A DNA stretch of 64,000 nt. Source: Hydrogenoanaerobacterium saccharovorans. GTDB lineage: Bacteria > Bacillota > Clostridia > Oscillospirales > Ruminococcaceae. The notes below the pieces were generated by a model, which saw only the letters and a list, made by a program, of their open reading frames with translations, did not search any database and had not been told where the DNA came from. The translations under genes were made by a program, and so were the position numbers. Of this stretch, positions 8,763 to 16,993 are shown one piece after another (positions within the stretch are counted from its first letter, which is position 1; the number at the start of each line of letters is the position of its first letter). The DNA is taken from positions 1,612,001 to 1,676,000 of the forward strand of contig NZ_RKRD01000001.1 of NCBI RefSeq assembly GCF_003814745.1, written 5' to 3'.

Positions 8763-9971
8763 ATGGGTAAATTCATAGTAATTGTTCTCGATGGCTTCGG
8801 CATTGGAACTATGCCGGACGTGCTGCAGGTACGCCCTCAGGATATGGGGGCAAATACTTGTATGCATATTTTTGAAAGAAAACCTAATTTAAGCCTGCCG
8901 ACTTTAGAACGTTTAGGGCTTGCCAATATTATAGGGCAAGAAACACCAAACTTAAAATATAGTAAAACAGCCACGTTTGGCAAAGCACAGCTTATGCACG
9001 ACGGCGCAGATACTTTTTTTGGGCACCAAGAAATTATGGGCACTCGCCCCGAAAAGCCTTTTGGCGAACCCATTAAAAATAAGCTTGAACTTATTATGCA
9101 AACTTTGCAGGAACACGGGTATAAAGTAAGGCTGCATGCAGGCGTAAAAGAAAAGCTGCTGGTAGTGGAAGAGTGCCTTACGGTAGCCGATAATATTGAA
9201 TGTGACCCTGGGCAGGCGTTTAATATCACCTCTGCATTGGATGATATCGAGTTCAGCGAGGTTGTAAAGATAGGAAAACTAGTGCGTTCTGTATCTGTGG
9301 TGCCACGTGTAATCACTTTTGGCGGGCATGGCATCCATCTTGATGATATACTTGCCGCAGTTGAGGAACATGGCGAGTACATCGGCGTGAATGCACCTGC
9401 TTCGGGTGTTTACAACAACGATTACCACTGCGTACACCTCGGTTACGGAGTAGACCCACAAGTGCAAATACCTACCATTTTAGGCAAAGCAGGCGTCCCA
9501 GTTTATTTGCTTGGTAAAGTAGCCGATGTTGTAATAAACGATTACGGAACCAGCTACCCCATGGTGGATACTCGTGCCGTACTAGAAAAAACTTTGGAGC
9601 TTGTACATTCGGTGGATTCAGGGTTTATTTGCACCAATGTACAAGAAACCGATTTGTGCGGGCACCGAGAAAACGTAGATGCTTATGCTGAAAAGCTGCA
9701 GACTGCGGATGAAGTCATTGGTCGTATTCTACCTGAGCTTAAGAAAGAGGACATATTAATCGTGATGGCAGACCACGGAAATGACCCTACCATCGGTCAT
9801 CCTCATCATACGCGAGAAATGGTACCGCTGATGATCTACAGCGGTAGCTCATCGCCTAAAAACGTGGGCGTTCGCAGTACACTCTCTGACGTAGGGGCAA
9901 CCGTTGCCGACTATTTTCATCAACCAAAGCCGCAGAATGGCAAAAGCTTTTTACCTCTGCTGAGGATATAA
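8763..9971 (+). CDS. yhfW: YhfW, phosphopentomutase-like metalloenzyme
   Basis: This 402-residue member of the alkaline-phosphatase/phosphopentomutase superfamily has the metal motif VLDGFGIGTMPD near the N-terminus and ADHGNDPTIGHPHHTRE near the C-terminus, both typical of DeoB. FGHQEIMGT corresponds to the DeoB nucleophile region. It is the size of DeoB and of YhfW (about 408). A phosphosugar isomerisation or phosphate transfer is likely. The next gene begins three bases after its stop. Confidence 0.88.
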   Translation: MGKFIVIVLDGFGIGTMPDVLQVRPQDMGANTCMHIFERKPNLSLPTLERLGLANIIGQETPNLKYSKTATFGKAQLMHDGADTFFGHQEIMGTRPEKPFGEPIKNKLELIMQTLQEHGYKVRLHAGVKEKLLVVEECLTVADNIECDPGQAFNITSALDDIEFSEVVKIGKLVRSVSVVPRVITFGGHGIHLDDILAAVEEHGEYIGVNAPASGVYNNDYHCVHLGYGVDPQVQIPTILGKAGVPVYLLGKVADVVINDYGTSYPMVDTRAVLEKTLELVHSVDSGFICTNVQETDLCGHRENVDAYAEKLQTADEVIGRILPELKKEDILIVMADHGNDPTIGHPHHTREMVPLMIYSGSSSPKNVGVRSTLSDVGATVADYFHQPKPQNGKSFLPLLRI

Positions 9972-9973
9972 TC

Positions 9974-11044
9974 ATGACGAAACTTGAAAAAGCAATGCAG
10001 CTTGCGCAAGCAAATTTAGGGCGTTCGGTTGTGCGAATAAACGCGACTGCACAACAAGAACAATTTCAAAAACAAAAAGAGTATTCTATTTTCGGTGTAA
10101 AGAATACGGAAGATATCCCAGATAGCCTGATTAATAAATTACGGCAAAATGAGCACTTTCTTTTTCTTACCATTGATAAAATGGCGGATTTAGGGCGCAG
10201 CGTAGATATTGATTTGGTCAATCCCCTAACCTATCGCTGTATGACGGGATCGACCAGCGGCGGCTGTGTCAACATCCTCAAAGGCATTACCGATTTGTGC
10301 ATCGGCACGGATGGTGGTGGTTCGGTGCTGGCTCCCGCACTAAGCACCAATTTATATTCCTTTATGGGTAAAGGTGTAGGGCTGATGCTGAAAAACGGCA
10401 GCCTTTCTACCGACGGGCTGCCGTTTGCACCCGGTGTAGGGGTTATCTCCACTCGGCTCAATCCAATCCGCAAAGCAATACAGGCATTGACGGGGAGGGC
10501 TTTTACAAAAACCAATGAGTCTATCCGCATAATGACACCTGCATCTGGATGTATGATGCTGCCAACCGGAGAGGACGCCCACACCGTTTTGCAGCCAATA
10601 CTCAGCCAACTGCCCAAACAATTTATAATTCAGGAACACACCTTTGCCGACTGTTATAACCGTACAGCTCTAGTGGAAGAGATAAACCGGCTAATTGCCG
10701 CGGATGTTGCCGATTTGTTTTTAACTTTAGAAGGACCAATCGATGTTTACAGCTACGATGAAACTATTCCTAAAAAATTTGAAGGTCCACTCCCCGAAAC
10801 GCTTTGTGCAAACGCAAGCAAATCGTTTGTAAAAGCTGTCAATATCTGTGGATGCAGCGGTTTTACTATCCCGCACAGTCGGCTTGCAACAGGTTTTGTT
10901 GTTACATGCCCCTGCGGATGGGAAAAAGCAGATATGGGTTATACCCTTGCCTGTGAACTGGAAAAACTCGTCAGCTTGCCTGCTATCTTCGAGAAATATT
11001 TTATTAATAGAGAAAAATATGTTACTCCCAACCGTTTTAAATAA
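9974..11044 (+). CDS. Divergent amidase-signature-like protein of the yhf operon
   Basis: This 356-residue protein is not a member of the E. coli yhf set. Residues 84-120 match the amidase signature: NPLTYRCMTGSTSGG, then GTDGGGSVLAPA. An ungapped comparison with GatA places S93 at the cis-Ser and S117 at the nucleophile, 24 residues apart as is standard. The catalytic Lys, normally about 75 residues before the cis-Ser, has no clear counterpart because the N-terminal part is short; K69 aligns instead with a later Lys. The C-terminus is Cys-rich (NICGCSG, VVTCPCGW). It may be an altered amidohydrolase acting on the pathway product, or a nonhydrolytic binder. Confidence 0.65.
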   Translation: MTKLEKAMQLAQANLGRSVVRINATAQQEQFQKQKEYSIFGVKNTEDIPDSLINKLRQNEHFLFLTIDKMADLGRSVDIDLVNPLTYRCMTGSTSGGCVNILKGITDLCIGTDGGGSVLAPALSTNLYSFMGKGVGLMLKNGSLSTDGLPFAPGVGVISTRLNPIRKAIQALTGRAFTKTNESIRIMTPASGCMMLPTGEDAHTVLQPILSQLPKQFIIQEHTFADCYNRTALVEEINRLIAADVADLFLTLEGPIDVYSYDETIPKKFEGPLPETLCANASKSFVKAVNICGCSGFTIPHSRLATGFVVTCPCGWEKADMGYTLACELEKLVSLPAIFEKYFINREKYVTPNRFK

Positions 11045-11089
11045 TTTATAGTCATTAAAAATTTATTATACATTAATTTGGAGGAAAAA

Positions 11090-11347
11090 ATGAAACAGTT
11101 TGAATATACAGTTGTGGATGAATTAGGCTTGCATGCACGTCCGGCAGGTTTATTGGTTAAAAAAGCTATGGCATGGAATAGCAAAATTACGATTAAAAAA
11201 GAGGATAAAACGGCAGATGCCAAACGGTTATTTGCTGTGATGAGCCTTGCTGTTAAAAAAGGCGAAACCATTGCCTTCGTGGTTGATGGTGAGGACGAAA
11301 GTGACGCTGCGCAGGACTTACAAGCGTTTTGCAGCAGTAATTTGTAA
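11090..11347 (+). CDS. ptsH: HPr-family phosphocarrier with Arg at position 46
   Basis: This 85-residue protein starts at ATG 11090, with GGAGGA 5-9 bp upstream; an in-frame TTG at 11078 overlaps that site and is not used. H15 in LGLHARPAG is the PEP-dependent phosphorylation site. The HPr kinase site Ser46 of Gram-positive HPr (usually LKSIMGVMSL) is replaced: the segment reads DAKRLFAVMSL, with R46. It should therefore accept phosphate from EI but not be silenced by HPr kinase or take part in CcpA control. It is followed by its EI partner 18 bp later. Confidence 0.9.
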   Translation: MKQFEYTVVDELGLHARPAGLLVKKAMAWNSKITIKKEDKTADAKRLFAVMSLAVKKGETIAFVVDGEDESDAAQDLQAFCSSNL

Positions 11348-11365
11348 AGGGGAAACAATACATCC

Positions 11366-13003
11366 ATGAAAGAAATGCACGGGATTGCTGCGTCGCGCGG
11401 AATTGCTATCGGATTGTATCAGGCATTGCAAATAGCAGATGTAAAGATACCTTACAGAATAGTAGAAAACATACAGGAAGAATATCAGCGGTTTGAAACC
11501 GCAAGGCTGAATGTTATCGCCAAACTCAATCAAGTTTATACTGAAAATGTAGAATTATTGGGTGAGAATGCAGAGATTTTTAATATTCATGCTATGATGC
11601 TGGAAGATTTGGATTACCTGGACAGCATCCACAATTTGATTTTGCAGGATAAATGCAACGCGGAACATGCGGTTTCGGTTACATCCAAAAAGTTCTCAGA
11701 AATATTTTCGTCTATGGAAGATGCTTATATGAACCAACGCTCTGCAGATGTGATAGACATTTCTAGGCAGGTAATAGATGTATTAATGGGAACCGAAAAA
11801 GGCTTGCTTTACGGTACAGGCAAAATTGTGGTAGGCGCTGAAGATTTGCTACCCGGACACACCATGCAGATGGATAAAAGCCGAATACTCGCGTTTATCA
11901 CCGGAAAAGGCTCTGCCGTTTCTCATGCTGCCATATTGGCAGGTTCTTTAGGAATCCCCATGGTAGCAGGCTTGGGAGATAACCTTGAGTGCATAAGTGA
12001 TGGGGAGCTGCTAATTGTTGATGGCACACAAGGGTTGGTGATAGCAGATCCGGATGAAAATACACTACAGAATTACCGCAGCAAACTGCTAGCGCAGCAG
12101 GAGATTTTGTGTAATCTGCAAAAATTTAAGAATGCGCAAAGCATCACTTTGGATGGCCGCCGTGTGGAACTGTGTGCAAATATAGGCAACCCCGATGAGA
12201 TAGAAAACGCATTGCTTAACGGCGCCGAGGGAATCGGGCTTATGCGCAGTGAATTCCTTTATATGAACGCATCCAGCTTTCCCACCGAAGAACAGCAGTT
12301 TACAATTTATAAATCAATGCTGGAGCGTATGCAAGGGAAACGCGTTGTTGTACGAACACTCGATTTTGGAGCAGACAAGCATGTGGATTACTTTGAACTG
12401 CCGAAAGAAGCCAACCCCGCATTGGGCTATCGCGCCATCCGTATTTGCCTTAGTCAAAAAGATATTTTTGGTCCGCAGATACGTGCACTTTTAAGGGCTT
12501 CTGTATATGGCAAACTTGCCATTATGTTCCCTATGGTTATTTCTGTTGATGAAGTGCGCGAAATTAAGGCTTTTGTTCAAGAGCAAAAGCAGCAGTTAAT
12601 CGAAGCAGGTATTGCCGTAAGTGACAGCTTGGAACTGGGCGTTATGATAGAAACCCCTGCAGCCGCTTTAATTAGTGACCAATTAGCACAGGAAGTAGAT
12701 TTTTTCAGCATCGGTACCAATGATTTGACTCAATATACATTGGCGGTGGATCGTATGAATGAAAAGATAGGGCATTTATTTAACACATCCCATCCGGCTG
12801 TTCTACAGCTTATCAATCTCACAATACAAAATGCGCATAAAAACGGTATATGGGTGGGCATCTGCGGAGAAGCAGCAGCTGACACCTTGCTTACCCCGCA
12901 CTTTCTCTCGATGGGCATTGATGAATTATCGGTCAGCGTGCCATCCATTCTCCCCGTTCGAGAAGTAGTATGCAAACTGGATTTATCACAATTTCAAGGC
13001 TAA
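11366..13003 (+). CDS. ptsI: PTS Enzyme I (PEP:protein phosphotransferase)
   Basis: This 545-residue protein is slightly shorter than usual Enzyme I (about 570). The order is the HPr-binding N-domain, the phosphohistidine H187 in SAVSHAAILAGSLGIP, then a PEP-binding barrel with GIGLMRSEFLY and the catalytic C500 in WVGICGEAAAD. The phospho-His loop reads GKGSAVSHA instead of the usual GGRTSHT, a mild divergence. It takes phosphate from PEP and gives it to the HPr just upstream. There is no EIIA, B or C in the window, so its final acceptor is probably YhfY or another yhf protein (inference). Confidence 0.9.
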   Translation: MKEMHGIAASRGIAIGLYQALQIADVKIPYRIVENIQEEYQRFETARLNVIAKLNQVYTENVELLGENAEIFNIHAMMLEDLDYLDSIHNLILQDKCNAEHAVSVTSKKFSEIFSSMEDAYMNQRSADVIDISRQVIDVLMGTEKGLLYGTGKIVVGAEDLLPGHTMQMDKSRILAFITGKGSAVSHAAILAGSLGIPMVAGLGDNLECISDGELLIVDGTQGLVIADPDENTLQNYRSKLLAQQEILCNLQKFKNAQSITLDGRRVELCANIGNPDEIENALLNGAEGIGLMRSEFLYMNASSFPTEEQQFTIYKSMLERMQGKRVVVRTLDFGADKHVDYFELPKEANPALGYRAIRICLSQKDIFGPQIRALLRASVYGKLAIMFPMVISVDEVREIKAFVQEQKQQLIEAGIAVSDSLELGVMIETPAAALISDQLAQEVDFFSIGTNDLTQYTLAVDRMNEKIGHLFNTSHPAVLQLINLTIQNAHKNGIWVGICGEAAADTLLTPHFLSMGIDELSVSVPSILPVREVVCKLDLSQFQG

Positions 13004-13182
13004 GGATGTACTATCCGATAAGCTAACAAGGACTTTAACTCCATTATGTCCTCCACCTACTGTGGGTTTGAAACCTATCGCTTTGCCAAAAATAACACTC
13101 AAAAAAATAGTATCGAGTTAAACATTGATGTTTAGCGGCGGATACGGCGGTTTTTATCTTTGTTTTTATATACCCAATGGTC

Positions 13183-13319
13183 AAGGATAACATTTCGTTT
13201 TTTGAGGTTGTGGTTTGACTTGAGCCCACATTATACCCATTAAATTGAATATTCTACAAAAAAGACCAATGGTTTACTCTTGGAGTTAATTCAAGAACAT
13301 AAATCATCGGTCTTTTTTA
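13183..13319 (+). repeat. Dispersed ~140-bp repeat, copy 2
   Basis: This is the second copy of the element at 308-447, diverged mainly in the middle. Read on the minus strand it contains TGTGGGCTCAAGTC, which is one base off the T-arm of the tRNA-Leu at 33693 (TGTGGGTTCAAGTC). No transposase is nearby. It may be a small nonautonomous element, or the scar of a tRNA-targeted insertion. Confidence 0.6.
13260..13318 (+). terminator. Terminator of the yhf/pts operon (inside repeat copy 2)
   Basis: AAAGACC (13261-13267) pairs with GGTCTTT (13309-13315), with inner pairing ATGGTTTA/TAAATCAT and CTTG/CAAG, followed by T6. It is the first terminator-like signal after the ptsI-like gene. Confidence 0.6.
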
Positions 13320-13409
13320 TATGATTTTTTAGTTTAAGTACATTAAAACAAACTATATCCAAATATTTACGCTAATATATTAAGCTTAAAAGGGTAAATT
13401 AATACAGAC

Positions 13410-13567
13410 ACTATTGAGAAAAGAGGTGTCCCGAAGTTGGAGAACGAACAAGCATACGGCTTACGAAAGTAATGCTGCATGTTAACCGAAATTCAAGAAC
13501 AGGAAGTCTCAAAAATCAATAATGTCTTTATAAGCACCATTTCAGGTTTGCCTGAGATGGTGTTTTT
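13410..13567 (+). ncRNA. Possible small RNA or leader-peptide transcript
   Basis: A 150-nt stretch between the repeat and the convergent pilZ-like gene ends in a perfect terminator. It holds a small hairpin with a GAAA tetraloop (TTAC-GAAA-GTAA, about 13459-13470). An 11-codon frame begins with TTG at about 13436, 9 bp after GAGGTG, and ends at the GAAA hairpin. I cannot match it to a known RNA family. Confidence 0.3.
13535..13567 (+). terminator. Intrinsic terminator
   Basis: CACCATTTCAGG (13535-13546), a TTTG loop and CCTGAGATGGTG (13551-13562) form a 12-bp stem (one G-T pair), followed by TTTTT. It ends a plus-strand transcript in a region with no clear gene. Confidence 0.8.
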
Positions 13568-13752
13568 ATTTATAAGCAACGAATCTTTTATCCGGTGCTT
13601 GGAGCATCTAAGCGTTGATTTACTATACCCACTACTTCATACTCAAGAACTACGCTATTTAAGTTAAAATAGGCTGAAAATATTTTATTTTCAGTAAACA
13701 ATAGCAGGAGTATAGTGTTTTCTTAGTTTTATTCCGAATTATTCTTTGTATC

Positions 13753-14391
13753 TTATCGATATTTTTTCTTTTTTTTGTTTTGCTTGTTTTGTTTGTTGAG
13801 TATATATTTGTAAAGCATATCAGATTGTCGGTCGGTAATACCGATGAATTCGCAGCCATATCCTATTTTACTTTCATCGCCTTCTCTGATTATCCTGCGA
13901 ATAATACAGTTAAAAGGCGTAGGACCATCAGGCAACTGCAAAATGGGAAAAACCACATCCTCTACATCAAATTTTTCGGTCGTGGTGAATTGCATCCCGT
14001 TCAAGCTGACATCCACAAGTTCTATTTCAACCATGCGTGGTTCCTGTTCTGCCGGCTCACTCGAAATAAGCAGCTGTGCCTTTTCTTTTGCATTTACGCG
14101 AAAATAAAGGCGCTTTTCAAATTCTGAAAGAGCCGTTACATCGGTAATGCGTGCAAGGTTTTTTGCAGATATGTACATTCTGCCTATCAGAACCCTAAAG
14201 CCTAAAACACTGTTGTAAATATTCATTTTAACCAAAGTGTTATAAGCAATCAGCGGCATTTCGCCTCTCACATCAATCACATCAACGTAACCGGATGTTA
14301 TTTTGCCGATAACACCCGATGCCAGCAGATCGTTGCTGCGAGATTTTAGGACACAAACCGATCCTGCATATTTTTCAGAAATCGGCAGCAT
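13753..14391 (-). CDS. PilZ-domain c-di-GMP-binding protein (YcgR-like)
   Basis: This 212-residue protein has an N-terminal YcgR-like barrel (residues about 5-85) followed by a PilZ domain. Both c-di-GMP motifs are present: R94xxxR98 (KRLYFRV) and D127xSxxG132 (VDVSLNG). Such proteins slow the flagellar motor or otherwise couple c-di-GMP to motility. The C-terminus is a very basic tail (KQNKKKKKYR). It is the last gene of a minus-strand operon with cheW, an FlhB-C-like gene and a FliK-like gene, which supports a motility role. Its ATG follows GGAGGAG. Confidence 0.85.
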   Translation of the reverse strand: MLPISEKYAGSVCVLKSRSNDLLASGVIGKITSGYVDVIDVRGEMPLIAYNTLVKMNIYNSVLGFRVLIGRMYISAKNLARITDVTALSEFEKRLYFRVNAKEKAQLLISSEPAEQEPRMVEIELVDVSLNGMQFTTTEKFDVEDVVFPILQLPDGPTPFNCIIRRIIREGDESKIGYGCEFIGITDRQSDMLYKYILNKQNKQNKKKKKYR

Positions 14392-14428
14392 AAGTTATCT
14401 CCTCCAACTATTTACAGTACTTAATAAA

Positions 14429-14938
14429 CTACTGTTCTGTACAAAGCAGTTGCTCTACTTCATCCTGATTTAATATTTTCTCCGTATCCAAAAGCAACAC
14501 AACCTTAGCAGCAAGTTTACCAACCCCTGCAATAAATGCATTTTTGTTATCTCCTAATATTCTGGGCGGCGGGCAGATATCTTTTTCATCAATATCTGTC
14601 ACTTCATCTACAGCATCTACAATAAAACCAATATATGTCTCTTTTAGATTTGCAACAATAATACAGGTACGCTCGTTGTATTCAATTTCTGCGCGATGCA
14701 GACGCAGACGAACATCAATAATGGGGATAATGTTGCCACGCAGGTTGATGATGCCTTTTGCATACACCGGATACTCAGGAACCGGTGTTATTTCTTGAAT
14801 ACCCACTATTTGCACGACATCTGCAATTGGGATTCCAAAAAGTTGGTTATCTGTCCAGAATGTCAAAAACTTACCGTCAAGGCTCTCGCTTTCTTCTTGA
14901 CCGGCTGCAAAAGAAATTGCTTCATAATTGTCTTGCAT
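14429..14938 (-). CDS. cheW: CheW chemotaxis coupling protein (minus-strand copy)
   Basis: This 169-residue CheW-fold protein starts at ATG 14938 behind GGGAG; a longer frame upstream lacks a site. Typical CheW segments are FWTDNQLFGIPIADVVQI, PVYAKGIINLRGNIIPIIDV and ETYIGFIVDAVDEV. It couples chemoreceptors to CheA. A second CheW (19043-19519) lies in the divergent operon, so two couplers are available, perhaps for different receptors. Confidence 0.92.
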   Translation of the reverse strand: MQDNYEAISFAAGQEESESLDGKFLTFWTDNQLFGIPIADVVQIVGIQEITPVPEYPVYAKGIINLRGNIIPIIDVRLRLHRAEIEYNERTCIIVANLKETYIGFIVDAVDEVTDIDEKDICPPPRILGDNKNAFIAGVGKLAAKVVLLLDTEKILNQDEVEQLLCTEQ

Positions 14939-14964
14939 ATTAAACTCCCTTTCCTCAGCATAAA

Positions 14965-15372
14965 TCAACCTTCCACAAAACTGCCAACTTGTTGCTCGTC
15001 TTCAGGAACTTCTTCCTCAATCATATCGGGATGATTCCTTTGAGAAACAAGATTGAGTTTGTTGGAAATTCTGCCCGTTTTTGTTTCAATCGGCTTATGT
15101 TTGTTTTTTATGTCTGCCGAAATCTCAAGCAGTTGGCGGTAAATTGCTGCAACGACCTCGTATAATTCTACCGGAATATTGCTGCCAACCTCTAACATAC
15201 ACATCAAAGACGCAGCGCTGTCATCTTTAAATACGGGAATGCCTTTCTGTTCGGCAATATCAATAATTTTTTCTGCAATCGTTCCGTATCCCGAAGCAAT
15301 AACCACGGGGGCTACATCTTCTTCTGCGTTATATTTAAGCGCAACTGCTTTGTTCTTTCTAGATTTTGACAT
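14965..15372 (-). CDS. FlhB C-terminal-domain homologue (YlqH-like)
   Basis: This 135-residue protein starts at ATG 15372, overlapping the end of the preceding gene by 14 bp. Residues 1-90 resemble the cytoplasmic C-terminal domain of the flagellar export switch FlhB (KAVALKYN, APVVIASGYG, KGIPVFKDD, ELYEVVAAIY). The FlhB autocleavage motif NPTH is absent; APVV is found where NPTH would sit. It has no membrane part. In Bacillus the ylqG-ylqH pair has the same arrangement. A role in export specificity, or as a free FlhB-C stand-in, is inferred. The tail is acidic and variable. Confidence 0.78.
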   Translation of the reverse strand: MSKSRKNKAVALKYNAEEDVAPVVIASGYGTIAEKIIDIAEQKGIPVFKDDSAASLMCMLEVGSNIPVELYEVVAAIYRQLLEISADIKNKHKPIETKTGRISNKLNLVSQRNHPDMIEEEVPEDEQQVGSFVEG

Positions 15373-16765
15373 CAACACCCGTCCTTTTATATGGTAACGT
15401 CTTAAACACATCCATTAAGGAGCGCTGCCGTTCCAGCTTATCTATGGTAATTCGTTCAAATTTATAGCTTGAATTTTGAGTAATCTGCGATAATTTACTC
15501 GATAATGCAGAAAATTCGGACAAATATTGCACAGGGCAAAATAATGAAAATTGAATTTTCTCCCCTTGCGCCCAAAGCTCCGCTTCAAACTCACCGATTC
15601 CGCTTATGTCAAATACAATCAGCATATGTATATTTTGGTCTGTTTCTGTGCCTTGCTGTGCACTGTAAGTATCGTTCGGGTCAATCCAAAACTCTGCAAA
15701 AGATTTTATATTCATATACTCTACAGGAATAACAAAATGCAGCAGCGGCGTAAAATTACAAGGAGAAGATAGCAGGCTGTGTATAATTTTTTCTATTTTT
15801 TCACCGCCCAGCATAATGGAAGAAACATCTTCGTTCTGCCTGCCGATGATATCTGCTATTGTATTCATGATATGAGAATGGTCTGCATTTTTATGATTCT
15901 CGCCGAAAGTAGCGATATAGTCTGCTACCAGCTGCCTAAACTGCATTTTCTGCTCTGCACCGTTGATAAACATCATGATATCTGCAAGAGATTCCCCCAG
16001 AAAATCTGGGTTATCTTGAAAGCGCGACAGGTTGTAAATTACAATGGGTACAATTTTTGCAAGCTTTGGTGAAAATAAAATGCTGTTTTCTACCTCTTTG
16101 AGTAATTCCAAAGTCTCCTGCTTTAAAGTGCTGAACTGCCCTATCGCATCCTCTTGGCGAAATTTTAAAGATAATTGCTGTAAACTCTCTGCAAGGCTCT
16201 TACTAGGTGCAAGGCTTTCAGAGAGAAATTGCAAACTGTTTGCTACCGAATCCAAGACATCCTGCTTTGCCAAGATACCATTTATTGATTTTAGTAAATT
16301 GGTGAGTTCTTCGCTTGATTTTAGCTGTGGCTTTTCTGATATCAGCTTGCGAAGAAAATCAAACAAATCCCCTTTAAAAACGGTAGATGCATACTCTTGA
16401 CGCAGCATTTCTTCCACGATTTGATCAGGATTAATAAGCAGTGCGTTAAAAAGCTGCTGAATTTCTTGTGTTACTGTGCTGTTATTTACTGGCAGCAAGC
16501 TAATAATTTCTTGCAGCATAAAGATATTTTTAAGAAACTGAACCGTTACTGCAGGGTCTTTAAGCAGGTTCATTAATATGCTTGCGCCTTCATCTTTTTG
16601 CAGCAATTTATTGTTTTGCCCAAGCAATTCGCTTTGCGGATTGGACTTTATGACCTTTGTTATATCCTGCAAGTTAAAAGGTACGGTTGGGTCGGTAGAC
16701 TGCTTGTTAGGCTGAATTGCATTTTTATTAATCAGCGGTGCTGTTATTTTTAAAATATCTGCCAT
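15359..16765 (-). CDS. YlqG/FliK-like protein
   Basis: This 468-residue protein is long, soluble and Gln/Ser/Leu rich, with a helical N-terminal two thirds and a compact C-terminal domain (FDISGIGEFEAELWAQG, then a predicted helix) reminiscent of the hook-length control domain of FliK. Gene order, directly before the FlhB-C-like gene with overlap, matches Bacillus ylqG-ylqH. FliK interacts with FlhB-C, so a pairing of the two products is likely. Its start ATG 16765 is preceded by GGGGAG. The family call is from layout and weak similarity. Confidence 0.55.
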   Translation of the reverse strand: MADILKITAPLINKNAIQPNKQSTDPTVPFNLQDITKVIKSNPQSELLGQNNKLLQKDEGASILMNLLKDPAVTVQFLKNIFMLQEIISLLPVNNSTVTQEIQQLFNALLINPDQIVEEMLRQEYASTVFKGDLFDFLRKLISEKPQLKSSEELTNLLKSINGILAKQDVLDSVANSLQFLSESLAPSKSLAESLQQLSLKFRQEDAIGQFSTLKQETLELLKEVENSILFSPKLAKIVPIVIYNLSRFQDNPDFLGESLADIMMFINGAEQKMQFRQLVADYIATFGENHKNADHSHIMNTIADIIGRQNEDVSSIMLGGEKIEKIIHSLLSSPCNFTPLLHFVIPVEYMNIKSFAEFWIDPNDTYSAQQGTETDQNIHMLIVFDISGIGEFEAELWAQGEKIQFSLFCPVQYLSEFSALSSKLSQITQNSSYKFERITIDKLERQRSLMDVFKTLPYKRTGVDVKI

Positions 16766-16926
16766 ATTGCTCCCCTTACCGCATCTTTTTTATTTTTTAT
16801 TCTGCCAAATACAGAATTAATTTTTATCCCTATTTATTATATCGTATTTTTTACATAAAAGTTGAGGATATAAATAAAGTTTTTTTGAAATGTGTCGACA
16901 ATATTTATAAGAATATCAAATATAAA

Positions 16927-16954
16927 TACGGCATCTTCCGCGTTAGGTGCCGTA
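16927..16954 (+). promoter_or_regulatory. Hairpin in the cheA leader
   Basis: TACGGCA (16927-16933) and TGCCGTA (16948-16954) form a perfect 7-bp stem 40 bp before the cheA start. There is no T run, so it is more likely to affect mRNA stability or translation than to terminate. Confidence 0.4.
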
Positions 16955-16993
16955 TGTAACTATTTAACATATGCGCGGAGAAATGGTGGTTTT

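Noticed and set aside
13479..13667. 62-codon plus-strand frame
   Set aside because: It runs through a perfect intrinsic terminator (13535-13567) and lacks a ribosome binding site, so it is probably not a gene.
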